Below are positions 23,512 through 32,459 of a stretch of 64,000 bases of DNA, piece after piece; the stretch's first letter is position 1, and every line of letters begins with the position of its first letter. The stretch is from contig CAYSUS010000026.1 of NCBI GenBank assembly GCA_964434165.1, positions 14,005 to 78,004 on the forward strand, in the 5' to 3' direction. Below the pieces are notes generated by a model, which worked only from the letters and a program-made list of their open reading frames with translations, did not search any database and was not told the DNA's origin. A program made the position numbers and the translations under genes. This stretch comes from CAYSUS01 sp964434165 (lineage in GTDB: Bacteria > Planctomycetota > Planctomycetia > Pirellulales > Thermoguttaceae).

Positions 23512-24966
23512 TCACCGTAGCGGCGGCTCAAACACCTCCAGCGCCTCGACGGTCACCGGCCCGTCGCCGGCGGCGACCAGCTTCAGCACGTGGGGGCCTC
23601 CCGCCAGGTTCTCGGCCAGGGACAGGCGGAACTTGCCGGGCTGCTCGCCTTCCGGAGGGGCGAAATCGACCTCGGCGGTCGTGGGCCGATACACTTCGAA
23701 GGTGAACGTGTCGCCGGTCCGGTTGGTCTTGGCGGCGCGCCAGAAGGCCGGGTCGATCACCACCTGGCCCGAGGTGCTGGTGAACGGTTCGAACGCGTTC
23801 CCCTTACCATCGGCCCCGGTCACGCTGCCGACGAGTTCGTAGTCGCCTGCGTCGCTGGTCATCGTGATCCTCCACTCCTGGGGGACGATCCTCTCGGCGG
23901 GACCGAGATCGACTCGATGCGGCGCGCGGTCGCGCGGCGGCATCGGGGGATGGGGGGCATTGTCTTTGCCGGGCTCAACGTAGCTCACGTAGAAGACCGG
24001 GTGGCGGTCGGCCGGCTGCCCGTCGATGAGCACCTTGGCCTTGCCCCCGCCGGGCATGCGGTGTCCGATCAGCTCCACGCGATTGCCGGAGAACTCGAGC
24101 GTCAGCGCGCCCGACCGCGTCCCCCGCGCCGCCCCGCCGGGAGCCACGTCCCAGTCGCCTTCCAGCTTCACCGCGTTGGATGAGACCGCGACGCGCCGCT
24201 CGCGGGCATCCGCCTTGTCGCCGCCGGCCTTGGCCGCATGGAAGTGCCGGGCGATGTTCTGCACGGTACAGTCGGCCGCGAAGCGGGTCTCGTGCACCGA
24301 GTCGCCGAGCATGTCGTCGATCGTGAGCCTGTTCGCCAGCATGTACTCGGTCAGCTCACGGCGATTTTCGACCAACTCCACCCCGTGCTTCCGGCACATC
24401 GCGCGCATGGCGCCGATGTCCTGATGGCTGCACGCCAGGTCGGGGTCCGGCCACTGCTTCTTGTGCGGCTGGCACCAGTGCAGCGTGCCGACGAGGATGT
24501 CGGCCGTGGTGCGACGGCGGAGCTCGACGATCAGCTTTTCGAGATCGTCGGGCTTCCCGAAGTTGTAGAGCAGCACGACGTCCGGCTGATCGGGAATGAC
24601 CAGATGCTGGGCCCAGCCGCGGCAGAAATGGTAGGAGGTGGAGCAGCCAGCCTGCTTGCGGTACACGATCTCAGGCGCGTCGGGGAAGCGCTCGCGAATC
24701 AGGGCTTTGAGGCGCTCGCCACTTCCCAGGCCATTGGTGAAGCTCGACCCGATCGCCCAGATCACCAGCGGCCGCGGCGGATCGAAGCCCTCCTGGAGCT
24801 TCCTGACCGTGAGCGACATGTTCGCCCCGTCTCCCGGCCGCACCGGGGCCGCATAGGCCTCGGCGCCCTGGGGCGGGTAGGGAAGGCCTTTCTCGCGGGC
24901 GAGAGACGCCAGCGGACCGAGGAGGAGAACGAGGAGGATCGTAGCGGAAACTGTCGTGCGGAGCAT
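23512..24966 (-). CDS. Secreted SGNH-type hydrolase (probable carbohydrate esterase)
   Basis: A 484-aa protein with a signal peptide (about 1-24). The SGNH fold (about 68-250) has block I IWAIGSSFTNG with probable nucleophile Ser75, and a block V-like DDMLGDSVHET that supplies Asp and His. The second half (about 260-480) is a beta-sandwich-like region (ALTLEFSGNRVELIGHRMPGGG and a C-terminal VTVEALEVFEPP) that may bind carbohydrate. Esterases of this kind often deacetylate xylan or other decorated glycans, which fits the island. ATG follows AGGAG. It is separated from the downstream beta-helix gene by the GxxExxY remnant, so the two may not share a transcript. Confidence 0.8.
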   Translation of the reverse strand: MLRTTVSATILLVLLLGPLASLAREKGLPYPPQGAEAYAAPVRPGDGANMSLTVRKLQEGFDPPRPLVIWAIGSSFTNGLGSGERLKALIRERFPDAPEIVYRKQAGCSTSYHFCRGWAQHLVIPDQPDVVLLYNFGKPDDLEKLIVELRRRTTADILVGTLHWCQPHKKQWPDPDLACSHQDIGAMRAMCRKHGVELVENRRELTEYMLANRLTIDDMLGDSVHETRFAADCTVQNIARHFHAAKAGGDKADARERRVAVSSNAVKLEGDWDVAPGGAARGTRSGALTLEFSGNRVELIGHRMPGGGKAKVLIDGQPADRHPVFYVSYVEPGKDNAPHPPMPPRDRAPHRVDLGPAERIVPQEWRITMTSDAGDYELVGSVTGADGKGNAFEPFTSTSGQVVIDPAFWRAAKTNRTGDTFTFEVYRPTTAEVDFAPPEGEQPGKFRLSLAENLAGGPHVLKLVAAGDGPVTVEALEVFEPPLR

Positions 24967-25484
24967 GGGCGGGGTCTCCTGGGGACGGGCTTTGGAAGGA
25001 CCTACAGCGTAACCGAGGGCCGACGGCGCCGCAACGCGCCGCCGCGCACGCGACGAGTTGGCGCCGCGCGGCGGGAACTAACGACGTGAAGCGGTTGGCG
25101 CCGCAAGAAGGCGTTTGCACCCGAGCGAGGCCGAAGGCACGGTGTTCCCCAAGTCCGGCCCGGTCGGCTGAAGTACGGCTCCTCCGAACAACAACCGATC
25201 TACTCTCCGCGGGGTCGGGCGGCCCTGAAGGAAAGGAGCGCACGTCCCAGAACACTCATCCTGCGGGGGAGCTGCCCGCGCGTCATGTCCGGGGTGCGAT
25301 CGATCCGCAGAGCAAACTTCGGCTTCCGCGTCCGAGGCGCTACTGAGCCGCCTGCTTGGGCAGATGCCCATGCCGGGTACGGCGACGCAGGCATCGCCCG
25401 GGCAGAAGCAGCTCGTATTCGGCCAGCGGCTTGCCATCGTGGCTGCCGGGGCCGGGGAAGCAGGTCGATGCCACGGGGACGACC
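24967..25484. other. Intergenic gap of about 520 bases
   Basis: I see no credible gene, no hairpin terminator and no repeat. It separates the SGNH gene from the clan-A glycoside hydrolase gene. A promoter for the SGNH gene may lie here. Confidence 0.5.
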
Positions 25485-28352
25485 TCAGTCGTCATCGCGC
25501 TCCACGACATAGAACGGCGTCTTGTACTTCGCCCCGTCGAGCTTGAACCGGCAGCCGTCGGACGTGCGCTCGACGGGCAGCTCGACCGGCGGGCTCGGAA
25601 TCCGGCCGCCGTGGTCCAGGGCCAGTACGCGGCACTTGTCCGTCCGCGCAAGCTCGATGACAGCAACCACCGGCTCCAACAGAACGGGGCCCGTTCGGTG
25701 CGGCGCGGGTATCAGAGGCGTATCCGACAGGTCGTCGAACACGGTCCCCCGGTCCACCATCCGGGCCGTCGCCGTGATCAACAGCGATTTGGCGTCTGCT
25801 AAGGTCTCGTCCTTGCCCGGCGCGGTCACGTAAACGTTCGCGAAGGGGGTCTTCGGCGCGATGTGAACCTCTCCGAGCGCGTGGTCCCGACCGCCCGTGT
25901 GGCCGACGACGGCTTTCGTCCCGGGCGTGTTGACGGTGAAGAACCCTCGGCCCGAGTGATCCCAGAGGAGCTGGCCGGTCGTCGAACGGACGACGTGGCT
26001 TTCCTCGTCGATGTAGGCGTCGCTGCGGTCAACGACGGGCTTCTCGACCGGGCCGTCCACAAACTCCAGCACGACCCGTCCGGCGGCCAGGGCCTCGGAA
26101 GGCACGGCCGCGTCGAAGCTCTTGTTGTTCGCCCCGCCCAGCAAGCTGAACTGCTCGAGGAAGCCCACGTATCCTTCTTCGAAGAGCGCGGGGAGACTCA
26201 CCCGGCGGTTGCCGATCACGGCGCCTTCGGCGACGTCGCCGCGGCGGACCATTCGGGCGAGGGTCGGGTATTGCGCGAGGGCCCCGAAATCGTTGCAGGT
26301 GTTGTTCACGCTGTTCGACTTGTAAGGCAGCGTGCCCGGATGGTCCCAGGCGAACTGCATCGAGCCGTCCCACCCTTGCAGTCCCAGTCCGTACACGGCG
26401 ACCATCGGCACGTCCAGCGTCTCCCCCACGCGGGCCCGGCCGGCCCATTCCGAGAAGGTAAAGGGCCGGTCGATCACCGCCTGGAACCCGGCGCTGAGCA
26501 GCCCGGCCCCTGGCGTCTTGAGATTGGCCTTGTTGTAGTTGTGCCGGTCGATGAAACCGATGTCGCGGTCGGAAAGCACGTTGTACAGGTGGCCCAGCCA
26601 GTCCGAAGCCTGCCAGCACGAGCCGATCAGTTGTCCCTTGTAGCCGGTCTTGCGCACGGCCTTGGCGAACTTCTCGTAGTACTGCTTCTGCGTGCCGTAG
26701 ATGAACGCCATCTGGTCGGCGGTGCGCTTGCTCGGCTTGCCCTGGTACCAGCGCGGGAACGGCGTGACGTTGGCCGCGTCCAACGTCTCGTCGGACTTCA
26801 GCTCGCTGCCCCAGGCCGCGGCGAGGCCCTTCTGCGTGGTGTACTTCGCCTTGAGCCAGTCGGCAAAGCGGCGGTAGGCGAGTTTCTTGTAGGTCGGCGC
26901 TTCGGCCAGACGCGCTTCGAAGTTGCGCAGGCCGAGGAAGGCGTTCTCCTCGTTCTGCAGCTCGATGAACGCCAGCGCGGGGTCGTCGGCATAGCGCAGG
27001 CCCGTGTGCGGGTTGACGTGTTCGAGCAGGTTGACGTGGAACTGGATGATCAGATCCTGGACGTCGGGCATGAAGGCCGTGATCCCGTAGAAGCTGCCCA
27101 CCCAGTGGTGCCCGGCGAAGAGATTGACCGCCTCGTCGTAATGGATCAGCCGCTTCCGGTCCGCCTCGGTCGCGTACCAGCCGTAGATCACGGACCAGCC
27201 GTGGTAGATCCCGTGCTCCTTCATCTTGGCGAAGCCGTAGTCGAACAGCGGCATGTGCGTCGGGTCGAACGTCAACCCGTCGTTGACGTCCTGGATCTTC
27301 AGCATGTGGGCCCATTTCTTGGGGACGTTCGGCTTGCCGAAGGCGTGGAAGCGGACGAGGTTCACGCCGAGATGCTCCAGCATCGCGGCGGACCGCGCCA
27401 GGTACTCCTCGTCAACCGTCTGATCGACTTTCAGCGGGTTGACCCCCCAAAACTTCACCGGGGTGCCGTCCTCGAACTCGAACCGATCGCCCTTCATCTG
27501 CAGGAACCCGTGCCGGCCGGCCGGCTTCTCCTGCCAGTCCTCCATGCCGAACAGGCTGGGCCTGCTCAGATCGTTGGCCTGATCCACGTTGAGCGGGTAC
27601 CAGCCGGAGGTGTCCACCATTCGGTTGGCCGGCTCGAACGTCGCCGCCTGCGGCAGCACGAGGGTCAGCTCCTGCGTCATCACTTCGCCGGCCTTGACGT
27701 CCCCCAGCGCGAAGCACCGCATCTCGTTGTTGTCCAGGTGAAGCACGGCGGGCGGGCTGAAGACCAGGCGGGATGTTTCGCCCCCCGCCGTGCGGAGCGC
27801 CGCCCGGGCGACGCGCGGCTTGTGCCCGCGCGGCGGTGGCAGCGGCATGTCTTCGGTCGTGCCGTCGTCGTAGGTCAGCAGGCAGCTTCCCCCGTCGAAA
27901 TAGGGCGTCGGCTCCAGGACCGGTCCGATGGCAACGCTCTTCTCCTTCTGGCCTTTGGGGATGCCGAAGGCCGTGTCGAGCTCCGGCGTGCAGACATAGC
28001 GAATTCGAAAGGTCCGGGGATCGACTTGCGTCATCTCGTATCGCAGATCGACGCGGCCCTCCATCGGCTGCTTGTCCCACCAATGCATGTAGAAGCCCAC
28101 CTTGTCCTGCTCGAAGACGCGCTTGGTCCCGTCCTCGACCTTCGCCAGCGCTTCCAGGCGCCCCCCTTTCCACGCGGGCCCGAGCAAGGCGTTGCCCAGA
28201 CGGAATACCGGGGCATCGTCCCGCAGTACGCAGACGTCCATCCGGCTGGCGCCGACGACCGCCCACGGCCGCTTCTCCACGGCCCCGGCGGGCGCCAGGC
28301 AAGCAAAGCAAGACGAGAACGCCAACAGACCAAGGCCGAAGATGCGCTTCAT
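25485..28352 (-). CDS. Large secreted clan-A glycoside hydrolase (TIM barrel)
   Basis: A 955-aa exported protein with a signal peptide (MKRIFGLGLLAFSSCFACLAPAGA). After an N-terminal beta-rich domain, a TIM barrel begins near 290 (GFLQMKGDRFEFEDGTPVKFWG, GVNLVRFHAFG). Predicted acid/base Glu468 lies in FIELQNEEN and the predicted nucleophile Glu635 in FTFSEWAG, the Glu pair typical of clan GH-A (GH5, GH42 and relatives). A C-terminal beta domain (about 740-955) completes it. It probably cleaves beta-linked plant polysaccharide or oligosaccharide. The start at 28352 follows TTGGAGACAGTC; a TTG four codons upstream is less likely. It runs minus-strand downstream of the GH43 gene, with a 69-bp gap, so co-transcription is likely. 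Exact family not assigned. Confidence 0.82.
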   Translation of the reverse strand: MKRIFGLGLLAFSSCFACLAPAGAVEKRPWAVVGASRMDVCVLRDDAPVFRLGNALLGPAWKGGRLEALAKVEDGTKRVFEQDKVGFYMHWWDKQPMEGRVDLRYEMTQVDPRTFRIRYVCTPELDTAFGIPKGQKEKSVAIGPVLEPTPYFDGGSCLLTYDDGTTEDMPLPPPRGHKPRVARAALRTAGGETSRLVFSPPAVLHLDNNEMRCFALGDVKAGEVMTQELTLVLPQAATFEPANRMVDTSGWYPLNVDQANDLSRPSLFGMEDWQEKPAGRHGFLQMKGDRFEFEDGTPVKFWGVNPLKVDQTVDEEYLARSAAMLEHLGVNLVRFHAFGKPNVPKKWAHMLKIQDVNDGLTFDPTHMPLFDYGFAKMKEHGIYHGWSVIYGWYATEADRKRLIHYDEAVNLFAGHHWVGSFYGITAFMPDVQDLIIQFHVNLLEHVNPHTGLRYADDPALAFIELQNEENAFLGLRNFEARLAEAPTYKKLAYRRFADWLKAKYTTQKGLAAAWGSELKSDETLDAANVTPFPRWYQGKPSKRTADQMAFIYGTQKQYYEKFAKAVRKTGYKGQLIGSCWQASDWLGHLYNVLSDRDIGFIDRHNYNKANLKTPGAGLLSAGFQAVIDRPFTFSEWAGRARVGETLDVPMVAVYGLGLQGWDGSMQFAWDHPGTLPYKSNSVNNTCNDFGALAQYPTLARMVRRGDVAEGAVIGNRRVSLPALFEEGYVGFLEQFSLLGGANNKSFDAAVPSEALAAGRVVLEFVDGPVEKPVVDRSDAYIDEESHVVRSTTGQLLWDHSGRGFFTVNTPGTKAVVGHTGGRDHALGEVHIAPKTPFANVYVTAPGKDETLADAKSLLITATARMVDRGTVFDDLSDTPLIPAPHRTGPVLLEPVVAVIELARTDKCRVLALDHGGRIPSPPVELPVERTSDGCRFKLDGAKYKTPFYVVERDDD

Positions 28353-28421
28353 GACTGTCTCCAAGGGGCGGGGTAGATGGATCGAGGGAGGCGGGGGGAC
28401 GACGCTCTCGGACCGCGGGAG

Positions 28422-30017
28422 TTACTCCCGCCGCGCCGTGCCAGGAAAACGGGCCCCAAGTCGCGTGCTCCGAGGTGGCTTGACCGCCCCGAGGCGTCGG
28501 GAATTCGGCGGCCGGTAGTGGAAGTAGCCGAATCGCGCCCTCGCGCTGCCCGTCGTGAACAACGCGGGACGCAAGGCTGGCCAGCCGGCCGTCGTCATGC
28601 TGGAAACGTCCATGCCCGGCTGAAGCACAATCCAATCCCCTTCCTTGGACTTGTAGTAGAAACGGACGTCCTGCTTCTCGTTCACGATGCGGAGCGTGAC
28701 GCGCGAGCGGCCGATCTGCGGCTCGTCCGTGCCAGCGTAGCGGCGGAATCCCTCTTGAAGGCGGCGGAGCTTTCCATCGGGTGAGATGGCAAGGCCGATA
28801 TAGACCTCCGGCGAGCCGAAGAGCATCAGCCCAGCCGAGCCCTTGCCCGACACTTCGACGTCGGTCTCGATCTCGTAGGCCTGCTGCATTGCCATGACGC
28901 ACAGCGGCCGGGAGCGGCCCGGCGTGTCGCCGTGGCCTTCGAGGATCAGCGATCCGTCCTTCAGATCGAATCGCGCCTCGTCGAATTGGCGGTAGAATTG
29001 CCACTGGATGCCGAGGCGTCGGCCATGGAAGTCGTCGCTTTGCGGCATCGCCACGTCGCCGGAAGCGCCCCCGCACGCCTTCGGGTTCGCCGAATCGTCC
29101 CACTCCGAGGGCCACCGATCCGCGGCGCGGAACCATCCCCCGTCGGTCCATTGGACGGGCTCGATGAGCGTGCAGCGGCCGAGCGTCCGGTAGCCGTTCA
29201 TGTAGCCGTGCAACACGCAGTACCACTTGCCCCCGGGGCCTTCCACGAGCGTCCCGTGCCCTTTCGACCACCAGGCTTCGTCGCGGTCCCACGTGCGGAT
29301 GATGGGATTGTGCGGGGAGTTCTCCCACGGCCCGAGTGGATTTCTGGACCGGGCCGAGACGACCATGTGGCTGGTCGCCGGGCCCGAAGTGCCGCCCTGC
29401 GCACTGGTCAGATAGTACCAGCCCCCGCGCCGGGTCAACTTGGGCGATTCCAGGCAGAAGCACTCAATGGTCCAGTCCCGCGGTATGGGCCAGCCGTCGT
29501 AAACCCGCCGGGCGCGCGTTACGGCCTTGGTTCCATCCGCGGAGACCTCGACCGCGTGCCCGCCGGAGAGGTGCACGTAGCGCCGACCTGCATCGTCGGC
29601 GACATGGCCCGGATCGATTCTTCCGACGCCGATCGACACGGGGTCCGACCACGGCCCTGCAATTCGATCGGCGGTTACCACCCAGTTCGTGCCGGCCGCG
29701 GGGTAGTAGAGGCAGTATCGGCCCTCGTGCTTGATCAGGTCCGGTGCCCAGATCGAGCCTTCCTGGTTCACCACGGCATGGGCGATCGGCTCCCACGACC
29801 GAAGGTCCCTCGAGTGCCAGACCAGCAGCCCGGGCTGGAACTCGAAACTGGAGTGGGTCATGTAGTAGTCGTCGCCGTCCTTGAGGATCGTCGGATCGGC
29901 CCAGTTGCCGATCAGGACCGCTCGAGCTTCCGTTGGACGCGGCGCGATCGCCGGCTCGCTCGCGCAAAGTGCCCGCGTCGCCAGCGAGACTACGAGTACA
30001 AGGGGCAGGTGTTTCAT
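28422..30017 (-). CDS. Secreted GH43 family glycosidase
   Basis: A 531-aa protein with a signal peptide (MKHLPLVLVVSLATRALCA) and a five-bladed GH43 beta-propeller (about 35-330). Active-site residues are visible: general-base Asp41 in NWADPTI, pKa-modulating Asp93 in WAPDL, and general-acid Glu190 in CLESPK. GH43 enzymes are mostly beta-xylosidases or alpha-L-arabinofuranosidases. The C-terminal part (about 340-531) is a beta-sandwich (VEVSGKGSAGLMLFGSPEVY, DVRFYYKSKEGDWIVLQP), like the C-terminal domains of GH43 xylosidases. The start at 30017 follows CGGAGCGATCGCC. The preceding gene is xylose isomerase (gap 38 bp), which strengthens a xylan link. Confidence 0.88.
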   Translation of the reverse strand: MKHLPLVLVVSLATRALCASEPAIAPRPTEARAVLIGNWADPTILKDGDDYYMTHSSFEFQPGLLVWHSRDLRSWEPIAHAVVNQEGSIWAPDLIKHEGRYCLYYPAAGTNWVVTADRIAGPWSDPVSIGVGRIDPGHVADDAGRRYVHLSGGHAVEVSADGTKAVTRARRVYDGWPIPRDWTIECFCLESPKLTRRGGWYYLTSAQGGTSGPATSHMVVSARSRNPLGPWENSPHNPIIRTWDRDEAWWSKGHGTLVEGPGGKWYCVLHGYMNGYRTLGRCTLIEPVQWTDGGWFRAADRWPSEWDDSANPKACGGASGDVAMPQSDDFHGRRLGIQWQFYRQFDEARFDLKDGSLILEGHGDTPGRSRPLCVMAMQQAYEIETDVEVSGKGSAGLMLFGSPEVYIGLAISPDGKLRRLQEGFRRYAGTDEPQIGRSRVTLRIVNEKQDVRFYYKSKEGDWIVLQPGMDVSSMTTAGWPALRPALFTTGSARARFGYFHYRPPNSRRLGAVKPPRSTRLGARFPGTARRE

Positions 30018-30055
30018 GGCGATCGCTCCGGCACGACGCGCGTCATAGGCATTTG

Positions 30056-31087
30056 TCAGCCGCCAAGCAGATGCTCCAGCACGGCCATTTCCAGGGCTTC
30101 GTAGTCCCGCTCCACGATGCATGCTTGCTCGACCTCCCGGGGGAACGTCCGGACCTTCTCGACCAGTTTGAGGAACACGCCCCGGCTGTTGGCCAGATGC
30201 TTGTGGGCGACGTCGGCCTTCTGGGTTCGCATCGCCTTGACGTCCAGGCCGACAAACCTGCCTGTTTCGGCGTAGCCGGCGAGCTCCAGGACACGGACCT
30301 GGTTGTACGCGCTGCGGAGATTCGCTGAGCCGAAGGACTTGTCTTGATCGAACTTCAGGCCGTTCTGGTCGTTCAGGTGCACGCTCCAGAGCTTGTTCAT
30401 CGAGAGGGCAAAGGCCATCTCGTCGGAGGGATCGAGGCCGGCCAGGACCGCGTGTGCGGTCTCGATCAAGCCTCCCACCCGTCCCGGGGCCACCGTTCTC
30501 TGCCCGAATGCCAGCGCGTGGCCGATCGTGGGGAGATAGGCGTGGTCCATCGGCTCGTTGGGCTTGGGCTCGATGGCGACCTCGATCTGCGGGTCGTGCT
30601 CGAGGAGCTGATTGAGCGCATCGAGCAGGCGATGGTGGGCCTCGATCGCGTTCTTGCACTCGCGCACATACGTCCCCTCGCGCGCCAGCCACATGACCAT
30701 CAGTCGCGTGCCCAGCTCCCGCGCGATGTCGGCGCAGCACTTGAGCCGGTCCACCGCCCAGGCCCGGCACGCGGCATCGTTGGAGGTGAAGCCCCCGTCG
30801 ATCCCCCGCGGATCCTCCCACAGCCGCGGGGCGACGAACTCGGCGACGAGCCCCTCGCCGTCGAGCAGCCCCTTCATTGCCCGCGCCTTCGCGGCGATCT
30901 GGGGCGGGTTCAACTCCTCGAGGTCGGGCACGGCGTCGTCGTCGTGGAACTGCACGCCCTCGAAACCAAGATCCTTGTAGAGCTTGAGCTTCTCGGCGAA
31001 CTCAACCGTGGGGCGCACCGTCGGGCCGAAGGGGTCTGAGCCTTCATGCACGTTCCACGGACCGAAGGAGAAGCGATACTGCGTCAT
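30056..31087 (-). CDS. xylA: Xylose isomerase
   Basis: A 343-aa cytosolic enzyme converting D-xylose to D-xylulose for the pentose phosphate pathway. Family signatures are all visible: FSFGPWNVH at the start, GVQFHDDDAVP (catalytic His), VAIEPKPNEP (metal Glu), the ETAHAVLAGLDPSDE loop and SVHLNDQNGLKFDQDKSFG (metal Asp residues). The length is slightly shorter than usual for the group. The start at 31087 follows GGAGGTCATCCCGTC. It is co-directional with the downstream GH43 gene. Its presence among secreted glycosidases ties the island to pentose use. No xylulokinase or sugar transporter is seen in the window. Confidence 0.92.
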   Translation of the reverse strand: MTQYRFSFGPWNVHEGSDPFGPTVRPTVEFAEKLKLYKDLGFEGVQFHDDDAVPDLEELNPPQIAAKARAMKGLLDGEGLVAEFVAPRLWEDPRGIDGGFTSNDAACRAWAVDRLKCCADIARELGTRLMVMWLAREGTYVRECKNAIEAHHRLLDALNQLLEHDPQIEVAIEPKPNEPMDHAYLPTIGHALAFGQRTVAPGRVGGLIETAHAVLAGLDPSDEMAFALSMNKLWSVHLNDQNGLKFDQDKSFGSANLRSAYNQVRVLELAGYAETGRFVGLDVKAMRTQKADVAHKHLANSRGVFLKLVEKVRTFPREVEQACIVERDYEALEMAVLEHLLGG

Positions 31088-31223
31088 GACGGGATGACCT
31101 CCTGGATGATGGATGCTTGCGTTTCTGCCTGCGCCGCGTGGCACGAATCCTCGCGGGTCCGAAGCCGCTGGCGTGACCGTTGTCCTGGTGCAGCGGCGCT
31201 CTCTGCAACGGAGAACCCCTTCA

Positions 31224-32384
31224 TCACTTCGTCATCGAGGTGTAGGAATGCTCGCGCACCACCTCCCAAACGGTCTGGTTGACGACCCTCGCGCGCTCGG
31301 GAGTGATCTCCAGCAGAACGCCCAGGTCGGGCTGGTGGACGTAGCCGGGTTGCGGCAGGTTCTCGTTCTTGTAGTTCTCCAGGTCGTTGTAGATCGACCA
31401 GTCGAGCGCTTTCGGATCGGCCCGGAACATCACGGCGAAGCACGTCGCCGCCAGCGCGTAGCGGGGCAGGCCGGCCCGCACGTGGCCGCCGTCGCGGGAG
31501 AAGAAGCCGACGTTCTCGATGCCCGGCACCTCGCCAGCCCGCATCTTCTTGTCCAGCTCGTAGAAGACCTCCCCGCAGGGGATCAAGGCCAGCCTCCCCG
31601 ACTGCCACAGACCGGGGAAGCGGACTTTCAGCCCCTCCATGAGCTTCACGCAGTAGGCTCGCGAATGCGTGTTGCGGCGCTTCTCGGGGTCCTGCGCATC
31701 GTACTGCGCGAGCCACTCCTTCCCGTAGTCGAAAGACCGCATCAGCGGCTGCATTTGCTCGAGCGACAGCTTGTGCTCCTTCACCTTCTTGAGCGTCGCC
31801 TCCCGCGACTCGCCTTGACTTTCGAGCGATTTCATCATCTCGTCGCGGATCCGCTTCCTGAGCTCGCCCGCCCCCGGGATGCCGGGCCAGGAGCTGTAGA
31901 TGAAGGCGCGGCCGTCAGAATTGCCCTCCAGGAGCAGTTCGATGATCTCGGCGGCGCAGGCGACGTCGCCCACGTCGCGCGGCGGATGGAACCACCGCCG
32001 CCCCGGCCCGGCGAACTGGTAGGGCGTCACGTCGACCAGCCCCGGGGCCGCGAAGTGTTGGATGACGACCGCGTTCCAGCCGTCCTCCACCAGCGACTTG
32101 CGAGCCCAGTAGTTGCCCTTGTCGAAGGCCGCCGTGTGCATCCAGATCTGCCAGCCGGGGCCCAGGGCGGCTCGCATCTCCATCGACCTGCCGGCGCTTT
32201 GGGCCAGTGTGGGATGAAACCACGGAACGGAGTTCTCCAGGAAGCTGTTGCCCAAGTAGAAGGCCTTGACCTGCTTGACCGGCTCGGCCGCCGTGCCCGC
32301 CGGGGCGATCGCGATCCAGGCCGCGGTCAGCAGGGGCGGCAGAGTGATGGCTGGTACTCGTCGTGCCTTGCTGAACAGGTGCAT
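31224..32384 (-). CDS. Secreted SGNH-like hydrolase
   Basis: A 386-aa protein with a signal peptide (about 1-32). Block I reads KAFYLGNSFLENS, with probable nucleophile Ser47. The conserved C-terminal part has DGGHVRAGLPRYALAA, which supplies the Asp/His of the triad. It belongs to the same paralogous group as the proteins at 32460-33596 and 40948-42111, sharing length, the GNS-type start, YDQAxDPE-type linkers and the PxRARVVNxTVWEVV end. Substrate unknown; deacetylation of a polysaccharide is likely from context. ATG follows GAGGAG. It is preceded 75 bp upstream by a paralog, so the two are probably co-transcribed. Confidence 0.8.
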   Translation of the reverse strand: MHLFSKARRVPAITLPPLLTAAWIAIAPAGTAAEPVKQVKAFYLGNSFLENSVPWFHPTLAQSAGRSMEMRAALGPGWQIWMHTAAFDKGNYWARKSLVEDGWNAVVIQHFAAPGLVDVTPYQFAGPGRRWFHPPRDVGDVACAAEIIELLLEGNSDGRAFIYSSWPGIPGAGELRKRIRDEMMKSLESQGESREATLKKVKEHKLSLEQMQPLMRSFDYGKEWLAQYDAQDPEKRRNTHSRAYCVKLMEGLKVRFPGLWQSGRLALIPCGEVFYELDKKMRAGEVPGIENVGFFSRDGGHVRAGLPRYALAATCFAVMFRADPKALDWSIYNDLENYKNENLPQPGYVHQPDLGVLLEITPERARVVNQTVWEVVREHSYTSMTK

Positions 32385-32459
32385 GGGGGCTCTCCTCGTG
32401 ATGCCTGAATCGCAGATCGTTCGCCGTGTCCGACGCGTCCACTTGCCGTTGCTCCTGCT

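Noticed and set aside
24967..25484. Short frames in the gap upstream of the SGNH gene
   Set aside because: Arg/Ser/Pro-rich frames with no motif; typical of high-GC noncoding DNA.
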